Part shown: positions 9,210 through 17,959 of the stretch, one piece after another
How the letters are laid out: each line of letters begins with the position of its first letter
How positions within the stretch are numbered: position 1 is the first letter of the stretch
NCBI RefSeq assembly: GCF_014863605.1
Contig: NZ_CP062252.1
Coordinates: 4,783,001 to 4,847,000 of the forward strand
Reading direction: 5' to 3'
DNA length: 64,000 nt
DNA from: Pseudomonas allokribbensis
GTDB lineage: Bacteria; Pseudomonadota; Gammaproteobacteria; Pseudomonadales; Pseudomonadaceae
The notes under the pieces: generated by a model
Told to the model about the DNA's origin: nothing
The model's input: the letters and a program-made list of their open reading frames with translations, nothing else
Database searches by the model: none
Made by a program: the position numbers and the translations under genes

Positions 9210-10649
9210 TCAGAAACCGCCGGCCATTTCCTGACACAGTTGAGTCGCCAGCAGACCAAGCGTCATCAGCGCCCGTTCCGCTTCGCGATTCCACGGCGTG
9301 CCGCAGTTCAGCCGGATACAGTGGTTGAACTGCTCGGTATTACTGAAAATCAGCCCCGGCGCGATACTGATGCCCTGCTGTAATGCGCGGACATGCAATT
9401 CCTGCGTGTTGACCCGCCCCGGCAGGCTCACCCACAGGATGAAACCGCCCGTGGGCCGGGTCATTTGTGTGCCTTCGGGGAAGTACTGCTGCACCGCCAG
9501 CTGGAATGCGCTGAGGTTTTTTCGGTATTCCTGGCGGATGTACCGCAAATGCCGGTCATAACCGCCATTTTCCAGATAAGCGGCGATCGCCATTTGCGTG
9601 ACGCTGCAAGCCGAATGCGTGGTGAAGGTCTGCAGACGCTGGATTTCCTGTTGATACTTGCCGGCAATCATCCAGCCGACGCGCACACCGGGTGACAAGG
9701 TCTTGGAAAAACTCGAACAGTAAATGACCCGATCCAGCCGGTCGTAGGCCTTGAGCGCCTTGGTGCGACCTTGCTCGAACATCAATTCGCCATAGATGTC
9801 GTCTTCGACGATCTGGATATCGAAGTCCGAGGCCAGGCGCAGCAATTGTTTTTGCCGCTCTTCGGGCATGGTGCCACCCAGCGGGTTACTCAGCCGGGTC
9901 GTCAGCACCAGCGCTTTGATCGACCATTGGTTGGCCGCCAGTTGCAGGGCTTCCAGACTCATGCCGGTGGCCGGGTCGCTGGGAATTTCGATGACTTTCA
10001 GGCCCAGCAGGTCGGCCAGTTGCAGCAATCCGTAATAGGTCGGTGATTCGGCGGCGATCAGATCGCCCGGGCGCGTCAGCACCCGCAACGACATCTGCAG
10101 TGCATCGACACAACCGTGGGTGATCACCACTTCCGACGGGTCGACCACCACACCGGCGTCGCGCATGCGGATCGCCACTTGTCGGCGCAACGGCTCGAAA
10201 CCGGGGCTGAACATGTAGCTGAAGGCGCGCGGGCTATGGAATCGGGTGACCTTGGCTAATTGCTGATGCAGTGCGCGCACCGGCAAATAATCAACACTGG
10301 GCACCGCTGCACCCAGCGGGAACACGCCTTCGCGGCGCGACTCGACCAACACTTGCTGAATGATGCTCGCGCGGGTGACCAGGCCAGGTCGTTCGACCCG
10401 GGCAATGTCCGGGGTCGGTGCGGTCAGTGCCGGGGTCTGGTGCACGTAGTAGCCAGACTGCGGCCGTGCACGGATCAGCCCCTGATCCTCGAGGTTGGCG
10501 TAAGCCTGCAACACCGTGGCATGGCTGACGTTGAGCTGCGAACTCATCTTGCGCACCGAGGGCACGCGCTCGCCCGGCTGATAGACGCCGCGGCGGATGT
10601 CTTCGGCCAGTTGTTGAGCAATACGTTGGTAGAGCAAGAGATTGGTCAT
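9210..10649 (-). CDS. MocR-type regulator (GntR HTH fused to PLP aminotransferase fold)
   Basis: A 479-residue fusion. The N-terminal GntR winged helix (residues 1-75) contains GERVPSVRKMSSQLNVSHAT; the remainder is a class-I aminotransferase domain. The PLP lysine is in YCSSFSKTLSPGVRVGW, and AESPTYYG and VEDDIYGEL are typical of the fold. MocR proteins usually act as PLP- or amino-acid-responsive regulators, often of a neighbouring metabolic gene. No obvious target is adjacent: the nearest genes encode a secreted protein and an OmpA lipoprotein, so the regulated gene may be its own or distant. Confidence 0.9.
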   Translation of the reverse strand: MTNLLLYQRIAQQLAEDIRRGVYQPGERVPSVRKMSSQLNVSHATVLQAYANLEDQGLIRARPQSGYYVHQTPALTAPTPDIARVERPGLVTRASIIQQVLVESRREGVFPLGAAVPSVDYLPVRALHQQLAKVTRFHSPRAFSYMFSPGFEPLRRQVAIRMRDAGVVVDPSEVVITHGCVDALQMSLRVLTRPGDLIAAESPTYYGLLQLADLLGLKVIEIPSDPATGMSLEALQLAANQWSIKALVLTTRLSNPLGGTMPEERQKQLLRLASDFDIQIVEDDIYGELMFEQGRTKALKAYDRLDRVIYCSSFSKTLSPGVRVGWMIAGKYQQEIQRLQTFTTHSACSVTQMAIAAYLENGGYDRHLRYIRQEYRKNLSAFQLAVQQYFPEGTQMTRPTGGFILWVSLPGRVNTQELHVRALQQGISIAPGLIFSNTEQFNHCIRLNCGTPWNREAERALMTLGLLATQLCQEMAGGF

Positions 10650-10802
10650 GACGCAGCACTCGATATCACGGGCGTTTTATTTTTGTGTGAACAATACCGG
10701 AACAGTCTGGAAGTGTACTGGGACAGTTGCCATATTAGTCAACCATACAGTGCAGTGTCGGATAAATCTGTACTGCTTTGTGAGGTAATCGACAGACGTA
10801 AA

Positions 10803-10834
10803 AAAGCCCGGCGCTGCATGACAGGCCGGGCTTT
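10803..10834. terminator. Rho-independent terminator after the OmpA-family gene
   Basis: A perfect 10-bp stem, AAAGCCCGGC / GCCGGGCTTT. It lies just past the end of the minus-strand OmpA gene with an A/T run suited to termination on that strand. Confidence 0.85.
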
Positions 10835-10849
10835 CCAGTAACGCCACCC

Positions 10850-11662
10850 TCAGCGGGCGGCGCCGAGCTGGCCTTTTTCGTCGGAGAACACGATTTCCAC
10901 GCGACGGTTCTGCGCACGCCCACGCTCGGAAGCGTTGGCGTCCACCGGGTATTCGTCGCCGTAGCCTTCGACCTGAATGCGTTTTTCGTCGATACCCAGG
11001 TCCGTCAGCACATCGGCAACCGACTGTGCGCGGTCGCGGGACAGTTTGAGGTTGTCCTGCTTGCCGCCGGTGCTGTCGGTGTAACCCTCGATACGCACCA
11101 CGCGTTTCGGATTGAGTTGCAGGAACTGCACAATCTTCAAGACCACGCGATTCGCCGAATTCTTCAGCTCGGCTTCGCCGGTGTCGAACAGCACGTCACC
11201 CAGGGTCATCACCAGACCACGGTCGGTCTGGGTGGTGGCGAGAGCAACGATCTGCTCTTCCAGCCATTTGCCCTGCTGCTGCACGCTCAACAGTTTGGAC
11301 TCGCGCAGTGCCAGTTGCAGGCGTTGGCGCTCCAGCTCCAGCTTCGCCGCGCGCTCTTCGTTGAGCACCAGGTTGGTGTGCTCGCGAGCGATCTGGCTGT
11401 AACGCTGGCTCAGATAGGAGTAATGCGCCACGTCCGAGCCACTTCCCCAGTAAGTGGAGAGACGATCGGCGCGGGCCAGGGATTCACCGGCACGAATCAC
11501 GTCTTTCGGCGCGATACGCAGCACATTGGAATCTTCCTTGACCTTCTGGAAGTCAGCGCTGGCTTCCTGCAAGGCGGTTTCGCTGTGTTGGCCGGCGCAG
11601 CCATAAAGGCTGGCGCAACCCACGAGGATCAGAGTGCCGAAGGCTTTTGAAGTCAGGCTCAT
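10850..11662 (-). CDS. OmpA-family lipoprotein with DUF4398-like N-terminus
   Basis: A 270-residue protein with a lipoprotein signal (lipobox LYGC, Cys about 22). A helical DUF4398-like region follows (about 30-140, with predicted coiled coil ERAAKLELERQRLQLALRES), then a C-terminal OmpA peptidoglycan-binding domain (about 150-265). The OmpA signature is clear: VRIEGYTDSTG, NLKLSRDRAQSVADVL and GRAQNRRVEIVF. It should anchor the outer membrane to peptidoglycan. Its start overlaps the stop of the DUF4398 lipoprotein gene by four bases (ATGA), so the two are translationally coupled. Confidence 0.88.
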   Translation of the reverse strand: MSLTSKAFGTLILVGCASLYGCAGQHSETALQEASADFQKVKEDSNVLRIAPKDVIRAGESLARADRLSTYWGSGSDVAHYSYLSQRYSQIAREHTNLVLNEERAAKLELERQRLQLALRESKLLSVQQQGKWLEEQIVALATTQTDRGLVMTLGDVLFDTGEAELKNSANRVVLKIVQFLQLNPKRVVRIEGYTDSTGGKQDNLKLSRDRAQSVADVLTDLGIDEKRIQVEGYGDEYPVDANASERGRAQNRRVEIVFSDEKGQLGAAR

Positions 11663-12015
11663 TGGGCATCCCCCAGTTGCTTGCGCAGACGGACGATGCG
11701 GGTATTGAGCACGTTCAGTTGCTCTTCGCTCTTCTGGGTCAGCACCTTGGCTTCGGCCAGGCGTGCATCCAGTTCGGCCTGTTCGGCGCGCATCCGCGCG
11801 TTCTTGAAGGATTCACCGGCCATGCTGCCTTTGGCCCGGTTGAACTTGTCTTCTGCCAGTTTCATTTCCGGCACTTCGTCGGCGGTGGCGCCGACGGCCT
11901 TGGCCTGCTCCAGCGCCTGTTCGGTCAGGCGCATTTGTTCATTGGGTGCCGGATCGCTGGCGCAACCGGCCAGGGCCAGAACGGCCAGGGCCGTGAAAAG
12001 AACTCGATTACTCAC
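11659..12015 (-). CDS. DUF4398 lipoprotein
   Basis: A 118-residue lipoprotein: signal MSNRVLFTALAVLALAGC with the lipobox LAGC, then an almost fully helical body. The Ala/Glu-rich heptad pattern (FNRAKGSMAGESFKNARMRA, then EQAELDARLAEAKVLTQKSE) matches DUF4398 and predicts a coiled coil. It overlaps the OmpA-family gene by four bases and follows the solute-binding gene by nine. The three probably form one operon for an envelope structure whose job is unknown. Confidence 0.85.
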   Translation of the reverse strand: MSNRVLFTALAVLALAGCASDPAPNEQMRLTEQALEQAKAVGATADEVPEMKLAEDKFNRAKGSMAGESFKNARMRAEQAELDARLAEAKVLTQKSEEQLNVLNTRIVRLRKQLGDAQ

Positions 12016-12024
12016 TAAGAATCC

Positions 12025-12861
12025 CTACTGTTTTGGGGCGCTGACAGGTGGTTGCGGCGGCTGTTGCTGCTGCGCCTTCCAGCGCTCGATGTTGCGTTGC
12101 AGCGCGGCTTCCGTCAGGCCGGACGCGGGCAATTCTGTCATCTTTTTGGCCAGCTGTCCGCGCAACCACGGATCGTTGCAAGCCGAGTTGTGGGAAAGCG
12201 CGAGGAACAGACCCGGCCGGTCAATCGGTTGCTCGAAGGCCAGCAGATCATTGGCCATGCCCAGGGCCTGCGCGGCCGCCATCCCCGAGTAACGGCCGGC
12301 GAGTACATATTCCACTTCGCCCAGCAGCAGTTTCTGCAGGGCCTGAGTGAGGTTTGCCGTACGGGTCAGGGTCAAATGCTGCTCGGCAAAAGTGCCAAAT
12401 GCCTGGGTCATTCGAGACTTTTCCGACAATCCTCCTTGATGGCCCTGGAGATCCTTCGCTTCGCTGTAGACCAGGGTCGAGCCTTTGCGGGTCCACACCA
12501 GATAGTCGTTTTCCAGCAGCGGCGGATGGATGTAGTCGAGGTTTTCCAGCTCGTTGAAGGTCATCGGCGCGTCGGCCAGCATGTCCATGCGCCCGCTGCG
12601 CACTTCGTCGAGGGCCTGTGAGCGTTTACCGGCATAAAGCAATTCGACCTTGATGCCCAGATCCTTCGCCACTTGCTGCAACAGGTCGGCACTGGCACCG
12701 ATCAACTGTTTGGGATTCTGCGGATCCTGCCAGAGATACGGCGGTGCATCCGGGCTGCCGGTGACGACCAGTCGCTCGCATTTGCCCGCTGCCATGGACA
12801 ACCCCGGCAACAGGCTGGAACACAGCAATAACGAGAAGCCCAACCGGCGATGCAGATCCAT
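12025..12861 (-). CDS. Periplasmic solute-binding protein, SBP_bac_3 type
   Basis: A 278-residue protein with a signal peptide (cleavage after SMA, about residue 24) and a type-II periplasmic-binding fold like amino-acid binding proteins: VTGSPDAPPYLW, LIGASADLLQQVAKDLG, and DEVRSGRMDMLADAP. The C-terminal 20 residues or so are a Gln/Pro-rich tail. No permease or ATPase gene is nearby. It is first in an apparent operon with two envelope lipoproteins, so a sensing or adaptor role is as likely as transport. The ligand is unknown. Confidence 0.8.
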   Translation of the reverse strand: MDLHRRLGFSLLLCSSLLPGLSMAAGKCERLVVTGSPDAPPYLWQDPQNPKQLIGASADLLQQVAKDLGIKVELLYAGKRSQALDEVRSGRMDMLADAPMTFNELENLDYIHPPLLENDYLVWTRKGSTLVYSEAKDLQGHQGGLSEKSRMTQAFGTFAEQHLTLTRTANLTQALQKLLLGEVEYVLAGRYSGMAAAQALGMANDLLAFEQPIDRPGLFLALSHNSACNDPWLRGQLAKKMTELPASGLTEAALQRNIERWKAQQQQPPQPPVSAPKQ

Positions 12862-12889
12862 GGCGAAACGCTCCCACTCAAATCCGAGA

Positions 12890-12924
12890 CAAAAAAAAGC
12901 CCGACCAATAGGCCGGGCTCTTTA
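12890..12924. terminator. Terminator of the etfBA operon
   Basis: An AGCCCG / CGGGCT stem with eight A's on the left that read as a T run on the minus strand. It lies 18 bp past the etfA stop. Confidence 0.85.
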
Positions 12925-12941
12925 TAAGTGAAGCCGCCGGA

Positions 12942-13871
12942 TTAGACCAGCTTCTCCAGCTCAGGTACGGCTTCGAACAGATCCGCCACCAGGCCGTAAT
13001 CGGCCACCTGGAAGATCGGCGCTTCTTCGTCCTTGTTGATCGCAACGATCACTTTGGAGTCTTTCATGCCGGCCAGGTGCTGGATCGCGCCGGAGATACC
13101 GACGGCGATGTACAGCTGAGGCGCAACGATCTTGCCGGTCTGACCGACCTGCATGTCGTTCGGTACGAAACCTGCGTCGACCGCGGCGCGGGAAGCACCC
13201 ACGGCAGCGCCCAGCTTGTCGGCCAGCGCGTACAGGTGTTTGAAGTTGTCGCCGTTCTGCATGCCGCGGCCGCCGGAAACGACGATCTTGGCAGCGGTCA
13301 GCTCAGGACGATCAGATTTCGCAAGCTCTTCACTGACGAAGCTGGAAGTACCGGCGTTGTGAGCAGCGGCAACCGCTTCAACGGCAGCCGAACCACCTTC
13401 AGCAGCAACCGGGTCGAAACCGGTGGCACGCACGGTGATCACTTTGATCGCAGCGGTCGATTGCACGGTAGCGATGGCGTTACCGGCGTAGATCGGACGC
13501 TTGAAGGTGTCAGCGCTTTCTACCGAGATGATCTCGGAGATCTGGTCAACGTCCAACTGGGCGGCAACGCGCGGCAGGATGTTTTTACCGTTGGAGGTGG
13601 CGGCAGCCAGGATGTGGCTGTAGCCCTTGCCCAGTTCGGCGACCAGCGGAGCAACGTTTTCCGGCAGCTGATGCGCGTAGGCAGCATTGTCAGCGTTCAG
13701 GACTTTGCTCACGCCTGCGATTTTCGCGGCGGCTTCAGCCACGGCGCCAGCGCCCTGGCCTGCGACCAGAACGTGGATGTCGCCACCGATTTTGGCAGCG
13801 GCAGCAACGGTGTTCAGAGTGGCCGGGGCCAGCACTTTGTTGTCGTGTTCAGCAATAACCAAGATAGTCAT
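12942..13871 (-). CDS. etfA: Electron transfer flavoprotein alpha subunit
   Basis: A 309-residue FAD-binding ETF alpha subunit that carries electrons from acyl-CoA and other dehydrogenases to ETF-QO. The C-terminal FAD site is well preserved: [35 protein letters not shown], and [14 protein letters not shown] followed by [12 protein letters not shown]. Its start codon directly abuts the etfB stop, so the two subunits are made together. The protein is cytoplasmic and essential for fatty-acid and several amino-acid oxidation routes. Confidence 0.95.
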   Translation of the reverse strand: MTILVIAEHDNKVLAPATLNTVAAAAKIGGDIHVLVAGQGAGAVAEAAAKIAGVSKVLNADNAAYAHQLPENVAPLVAELGKGYSHILAAATSNGKNILPRVAAQLDVDQISEIISVESADTFKRPIYAGNAIATVQSTAAIKVITVRATGFDPVAAEGGSAAVEAVAAAHNAGTSSFVSEELAKSDRPELTAAKIVVSGGRGMQNGDNFKHLYALADKLGAAVGASRAAVDAGFVPNDMQVGQTGKIVAPQLYIAVGISGAIQHLAGMKDSKVIVAINKDEEAPIFQVADYGLVADLFEAVPELEKLV

Positions 13872-14621
13872 TTAGATTACCTTCGCTTCGTTTTTCAGTT
13901 TCTCGACCAGTTCAGCCACCGACTTGACCTTGATGCCCGCGCTGCGTGCAGCCGGCGCTTCGACTTTCAGGGTCTTGTTGGTGGAGGCGGTGGAAACGCC
14001 CAAAGCGTCCGGAGTCAGCACTTCGAGAGGCTTCTTCTTGGCTTTCATGATGTTTGGCAGGGACGCGTAGCGCGGCTCGTTCAAACGCAGGTCGGTGGTG
14101 ACGATCGCTGGCAGTTTCAGGGAAACGGTCTGCGCGCCGCCGTCGATTTCGCGGGTCACGGCAACGCTGTCGCCGGAAACTTCGACTTTCGAGGCAAAAG
14201 TGCCCTGACCGTAGCCGCTCAGTGCTGCGAGCATCTGGCCGGTCTGGTTGTTGTCGCTGTCGATGGCCTGTTTGCCCAGGATCACCAGCTGAGGCTGTTC
14301 CTTGTCGACCACGGCCTTGAGCAGCTTGGCCACGGCCAGGGAGGTCAGGTCTTCAGCGGATTCGACGAGGATGGCGCGGTCGGCACCCAGAGCCAGTGCG
14401 GTACGCAGCTGTTCCTGAGCGGTGGACGGGCCGATGGAGACGACGACGATTTCAGTCGCAACGCCTTTCTCTTTCAGGCGTACGGCTTCTTCCACTGCGA
14501 TTTCGCAGAATGGGTTCATCGACATCTTGACGTTGGCGAGGTCTACGCCGGAATTGTCCGCCTTGACGCGAACCTTGACGTTGTAATCCACAACGCGTTT
14601 GACAGCTACAAGAACCTTCAT
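13872..14621 (-). CDS. etfB: Electron transfer flavoprotein beta subunit
   Basis: A 249-residue ETF beta subunit. It begins [20 protein letters not shown], and contains the adenylate-binding region [20 protein letters not shown] and the beta signature ([20 protein letters not shown]) that contacts partner dehydrogenases. Length and sequence fit the family throughout. It is first in etfBA, transcribed away from ETF-QO across a spacer of about 525 bp that holds a PsrA-like box. Confidence 0.95.
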   Translation of the reverse strand: MKVLVAVKRVVDYNVKVRVKADNSGVDLANVKMSMNPFCEIAVEEAVRLKEKGVATEIVVVSIGPSTAQEQLRTALALGADRAILVESAEDLTSLAVAKLLKAVVDKEQPQLVILGKQAIDSDNNQTGQMLAALSGYGQGTFASKVEVSGDSVAVTREIDGGAQTVSLKLPAIVTTDLRLNEPRYASLPNIMKAKKKPLEVLTPDALGVSTASTNKTLKVEAPAARSAGIKVKSVAELVEKLKNEAKVI

Positions 14622-14691
14622 GGATTCCTCGTTACTCTCCGGTGAAAAGAAAGTCGCCTAGGCGAACCTGGCGGTTGATGCTCATCGGGCA

Positions 14692-14844
14692 CAAGGGCAC
14701 CTCTAAAAACGCCGGCTGAGCGGGATGACCGTTCGTCAGTCGTGACCAACGAGTCATGCCGCTTCGCGGTGTGTAAACTGCGCGCCGAACCTGCGCTGCG
14801 CATCACCGGTTACCGCCTACGCCCAGTCTTTAGAGGTGCTCTTG
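14692..14844. repeat. MITE-like element: 19-bp terminal inverted repeats in the etf spacer
   Basis: CAAGGGCACCTCTAAAAAC at 14692-14710 is matched in inverted orientation by 14826-14844, whose complement reads CAAGAGCACCTCTAAAGAC. Two mismatches in 19 bp bound 153 bp with no open frame of note. No clear target duplication was found outside the repeats. It could be a miniature transposable element or a long RNA hairpin in the etfB leader. Confidence 0.5.
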
Positions 14845-14973
14845 AAACCACCATTCAGCCTACGGCGAGCGCAAAACCGCCCGTATCTTGACCGGAACGC
14901 CCATTCTGGTCAATACGCCAAAATGCCCTGTCATAAGCCGCGCTTCTTTGATTTCTCTGGGCTGGAGCCGATT

Positions 14974-14987
14974 CAAACAAACGTTTG
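14974..14987. promoter_or_regulatory. PsrA-type operator box
   Basis: CAAAC-AAAC-GTTTG fits the published PsrA consensus (G/C)AAAC(N2-4)GTTT(G/C). PsrA is a TetR-family repressor released by long-chain acyl signals and controls beta-oxidation genes. The box lies two bases upstream of the -35 of the ETF-QO promoter, where binding would block RNA polymerase. Confidence 0.65.
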
Positions 14988-14989
14988 TA

Positions 14990-15018
14990 TTGGACGCTAA
15001 GAGTGGTGTAGATATAAT
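14990..15018 (+). promoter_or_regulatory. Sigma-70 promoter of the ETF-QO gene
   Basis: TTGGAC (14990-14995) and a perfect TATAAT (15013-15018) are separated by 17 bp. Transcription should start near 15025, leaving a leader of about 120 nt before the GTG start at 15147. Confidence 0.75.
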
Positions 15019-15146
15019 GCGCCGCCTAGAGAGAAAGGTGGTTTGCCCATTATTAGCCTTGACGTTAACGTAAAGGCAATAACGGATACGACACCGAACC
15101 TCCAAATTAGAAAAAAAACTGTTGAGCCTTGAGTAGGAGATAGCCT

Positions 15147-16811
15147 GTGGAACGCGAATACATGGAATTCGACGTGGTCATCGTCGGTGCCGGCCCCGCT
15201 GGCCTGTCCGCCGCCTGCCGTCTGAAGCAGAAGGCCGCCGAAGCCGGTAAGGAAATCAGCGTCTGCGTGGTCGAAAAAGGCTCCGAAGTCGGCGCACACA
15301 TCCTTTCCGGTGCCGTATTCGAACCACGGGCCCTGAACGAACTGTTCCCTGACTGGAAAGAACTCGGCGCCCCGCTGAACACGCCAGTCACCCGCGATGA
15401 CATTTTCGTGCTGAAAAACGCCGAAAGCGCGCAGAAAATCCCTGACTTCTTTGTGCCCAAGACCATGCACAACGAAGGCAACTACATTATTTCCCTCGGC
15501 AACCTGTGCCGCTGGCTCGCTCAGCAGGCCGAGAACCTGGGCGTGGAAATCTACCCGGGCTTCGCCGCTCAGGAAGCACTGATCGATGAAAACGGCATCG
15601 TGCGCGGGATCATCACCGGTGACCTCGGCGTCGACCGCGAAGGCCATCCGAAAGAAGGCCTGTACACCCCGGGCATGGAACTGCGTGGCAAATACACGCT
15701 GTTCGCCGAAGGTTGCCGTGGCCACATCGGCAAGCAACTGATCAAGCGCTACAACCTCGACAGCGATGCCGATGCCCAGCACTACGGCATCGGCTTGAAG
15801 GAAATCTGGGAAATCGACCCGGCCAAACACCAGCCAGGCCTGGTGGTGCACACCGCCGGTTGGCCGATGGACATCATGGGCACCGAGAACACCGGCGGCT
15901 CCTTCCTCTATCACCTGGAAAACAACCAGGTGGTGGTCGGCCTGATCGTCGATCTGTCCTACAGCAACACCTACCTGTCGCCGTTCGACGAATTCCAGCG
16001 CCTCAAGCATCACCCGGTGCTCAAGCAGTATCTGGAAGGCGGCAAGCGCATCAGCTACGGCGCCCGCGCCATCTGCAAGGGCGGCCTGAACTCGCTGCCG
16101 AAAATGGTCTTCAAGGGCGGCGCGCTGATCGGTTGCGACCTCGGTACCCTGAACTTCGCCAAGATCAAGGGCAGCCACACCGCGATGAAGTCCGGCATGC
16201 TCGCCGCTGAATCCGTGGCCGACGCACTGTTCGCTGACAAGGACGGCACCGAAGAGCTGACCACCTACGTCGACGCCTTCAAGAAGAGCTGGCTCTACGA
16301 AGAACTGTTCGCCAGCCGCAACTTCGGCCCGGCGATCCACAAGTTCGGCGCCATCGTCGGCGGCGGTTTCAACTGGCTGGATCAGAACATCTTCGGCGGC
16401 AAACTGCCGTTCACCCTGCACGACACCAAGCCGGACTACGCCTGCCTCAAGCTCGCGGCCGACTGCAAGAAGATCGACTACCCGAAACCCGACGGCAAGA
16501 TCAGCTTCGACAAGCTGAGCTCGGTGTTCATCTCCGGTACCAACCATGAAGAAGAACAGCCGTGCCACCTGAAACTGACCGACCCGACCATCCCGTTGAG
16601 CCGCAACCTGCCGATGTACGACGAACCGGCGCAGCGTTACTGCCCGGCCGGCGTATATGAAGTGATCACCAAGGAAGACGGCGAGAAACGCTTCCAGATC
16701 AACGCCCAGAACTGCGTGCACTGCAAGACCTGTGACATCAAGGACCCTTCGCAGAACATCACCTGGGTGACGCCGGAAGGCGCCGGCGGCCCGACCTACC
16801 CGAACATGTAA
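15147..16811 (+). CDS. etfD: Electron transfer flavoprotein-ubiquinone oxidoreductase
   Basis: A 554-residue membrane-associated enzyme that oxidises ETF and reduces ubiquinone. The N-terminal FAD motif is VVIVGAGPAGLSAACRLKQ (residues 10-28). The C-terminal 4Fe-4S ferredoxin-like part keeps its Cys set (YCPAGVYEV, then NCVHCKTCDIKDPSQN). Length is as in bacterial and mitochondrial relatives. I chose the GTG at 15147 (protein MEREYMEFDVV) because TAGGAGA is correctly spaced; an internal ATG five codons later is possible. It is divergent from etfBA, with which it works. Confidence 0.95.
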   Translation: MEREYMEFDVVIVGAGPAGLSAACRLKQKAAEAGKEISVCVVEKGSEVGAHILSGAVFEPRALNELFPDWKELGAPLNTPVTRDDIFVLKNAESAQKIPDFFVPKTMHNEGNYIISLGNLCRWLAQQAENLGVEIYPGFAAQEALIDENGIVRGIITGDLGVDREGHPKEGLYTPGMELRGKYTLFAEGCRGHIGKQLIKRYNLDSDADAQHYGIGLKEIWEIDPAKHQPGLVVHTAGWPMDIMGTENTGGSFLYHLENNQVVVGLIVDLSYSNTYLSPFDEFQRLKHHPVLKQYLEGGKRISYGARAICKGGLNSLPKMVFKGGALIGCDLGTLNFAKIKGSHTAMKSGMLAAESVADALFADKDGTEELTTYVDAFKKSWLYEELFASRNFGPAIHKFGAIVGGGFNWLDQNIFGGKLPFTLHDTKPDYACLKLAADCKKIDYPKPDGKISFDKLSSVFISGTNHEEEQPCHLKLTDPTIPLSRNLPMYDEPAQRYCPAGVYEVITKEDGEKRFQINAQNCVHCKTCDIKDPSQNITWVTPEGAGGPTYPNM

Positions 16812-16829
16812 GTCGACCCGCTGAACATC

Positions 16830-16855
16830 AAGGCTCCCTTTATGGGGGCCTTTTT
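16830..16855 (+). terminator. Terminator of the ETF-QO gene
   Basis: AAGGCTCCC pairs with GGGGGCCTT (one G-T pair) and is followed by TTTTT, 19 bases after the stop. Confidence 0.85.
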
Positions 16856-16877
16856 GTTGCCCGCGATTTGCCGGGAA

Positions 16878-17768
16878 TCAAGCCGCGCGCTCATCCCCCG
16901 GGCTGCGTTCGAAATAGCGTTTGTACTCGCGACTGAACTGCGACGTGCTCTGATACCCCACCCGATGCGCCACCTGCGCGACGCCCAGCCCCTCGGCGAT
17001 CAACAACGTCTGCGCCTTCAACAAACGCAAACGCTTCAGATACTGCACCGGCGACAGCAACGTGCTGCGTTTGAAGTGTTCGTGAAAGGTCGAAACGCTC
17101 ATGTTCGCGCAACTGGCCAATGTCTCGACGTTCAACAGTTCGGTGTAGTGCGAATGCAAATGGCTGATCGAAGCCGCCACCCGGGCAAACTGCCCCTGCT
17201 GCTCCACCAGCGCCCGCAATACATCAGCCTGTGGACCGCGCAACGCGACGAACAACAACTCCCGCACCCGCGCAGGCCCGAGAATCTGGCACTCCAGCGG
17301 ATCGTGCAGACAGCGCAGCAAGCGTTCGACGCAGCCGCGCATGTCATCGTCGAGCACCACCGAGGTCATCGACTCAGGTGTCTGCGCCGGAATATGTCGC
17401 CCCGGCGCCAGCCCCATGGCCAGCACCAGCTCACCGAGCAACACCCGGTCGATCGCCACCGATACGCCGAGCAACGGCGCGTCCGGCAACGCATAGGTTT
17501 CGCACTCGAACGGCACCGGCAACGCCTGGATCAAGTAATGCCCGGCACCGTATTCCATGGTGCGCGGCCCCAGATACGCCAGTTTACTGCCCTGGGCGAT
17601 GATCATCAGGCTCGGCTCATAAATGTGCGGACCACGGGCAACGTCACAACTGGCGCGCAATACCTGCACGCCCGGCAGCCCGGTCGGGCTGTAACCATCG
17701 CGCAGCGCCAGCGGTTCGATCAGCGAAACAAGCGTGGCGTTGGCATCAAGGTGACGGGTCAATTGCAT
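16878..17768 (-). CDS. AraC-family transcriptional regulator
   Basis: A 296-residue regulator with an N-terminal AraC_N/cupin-like ligand domain (about residues 20-170) and two C-terminal helix-turn-helix motifs (LNVETLASCANMSVSTFHEH, then GVAQVAHRVGYQSTSQFSRE). The PF06719 type often sits beside and controls an alcohol or aldehyde dehydrogenase. Here it is divergent from the zinc alcohol dehydrogenase at 17960, which is the likely target. The spacer of about 190 bp would hold the shared control region. Confidence 0.88.
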   Translation of the reverse strand: MQLTRHLDANATLVSLIEPLALRDGYSPTGLPGVQVLRASCDVARGPHIYEPSLMIIAQGSKLAYLGPRTMEYGAGHYLIQALPVPFECETYALPDAPLLGVSVAIDRVLLGELVLAMGLAPGRHIPAQTPESMTSVVLDDDMRGCVERLLRCLHDPLECQILGPARVRELLFVALRGPQADVLRALVEQQGQFARVAASISHLHSHYTELLNVETLASCANMSVSTFHEHFKRSTLLSPVQYLKRLRLLKAQTLLIAEGLGVAQVAHRVGYQSTSQFSREYKRYFERSPGDERAA

Positions 17769-17959
17769 CGAGTGGCTCTTCAGAAAAAATCACGGAAAAA
17801 GGGATAAAAGCATCATCGCAGATCCTTTTGCCAATGCGACCGATCAACCCCGCATGCCGGAGGATTAGGCATGACACCCGGAGGAATCGCCATGGCCGGA
17901 CGACCGGACGGCGCCCAGAATGCGCCGCCTCACTTGTCACTGCTTTTGCGAGGTTTCAC

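Noticed and set aside
13077..14645. Long plus-strand frame opposite etfA/etfB
   Set aside because: It mirrors the codon structure of two certain genes in high-GC DNA, crosses both of them, and shows no family motif or ribosome site.
14618..14806. Small minus-strand frame upstream of etfB
   Set aside because: Arg/Ser-rich, no ribosome site, and mostly within the inverted-repeat element; not a credible gene.
14997..16721. Long minus-strand frame opposite the ETF-QO gene
   Set aside because: Antisense shadow of a confirmed gene; the product is Val/Ala/Gly-rich with no recognisable domain.
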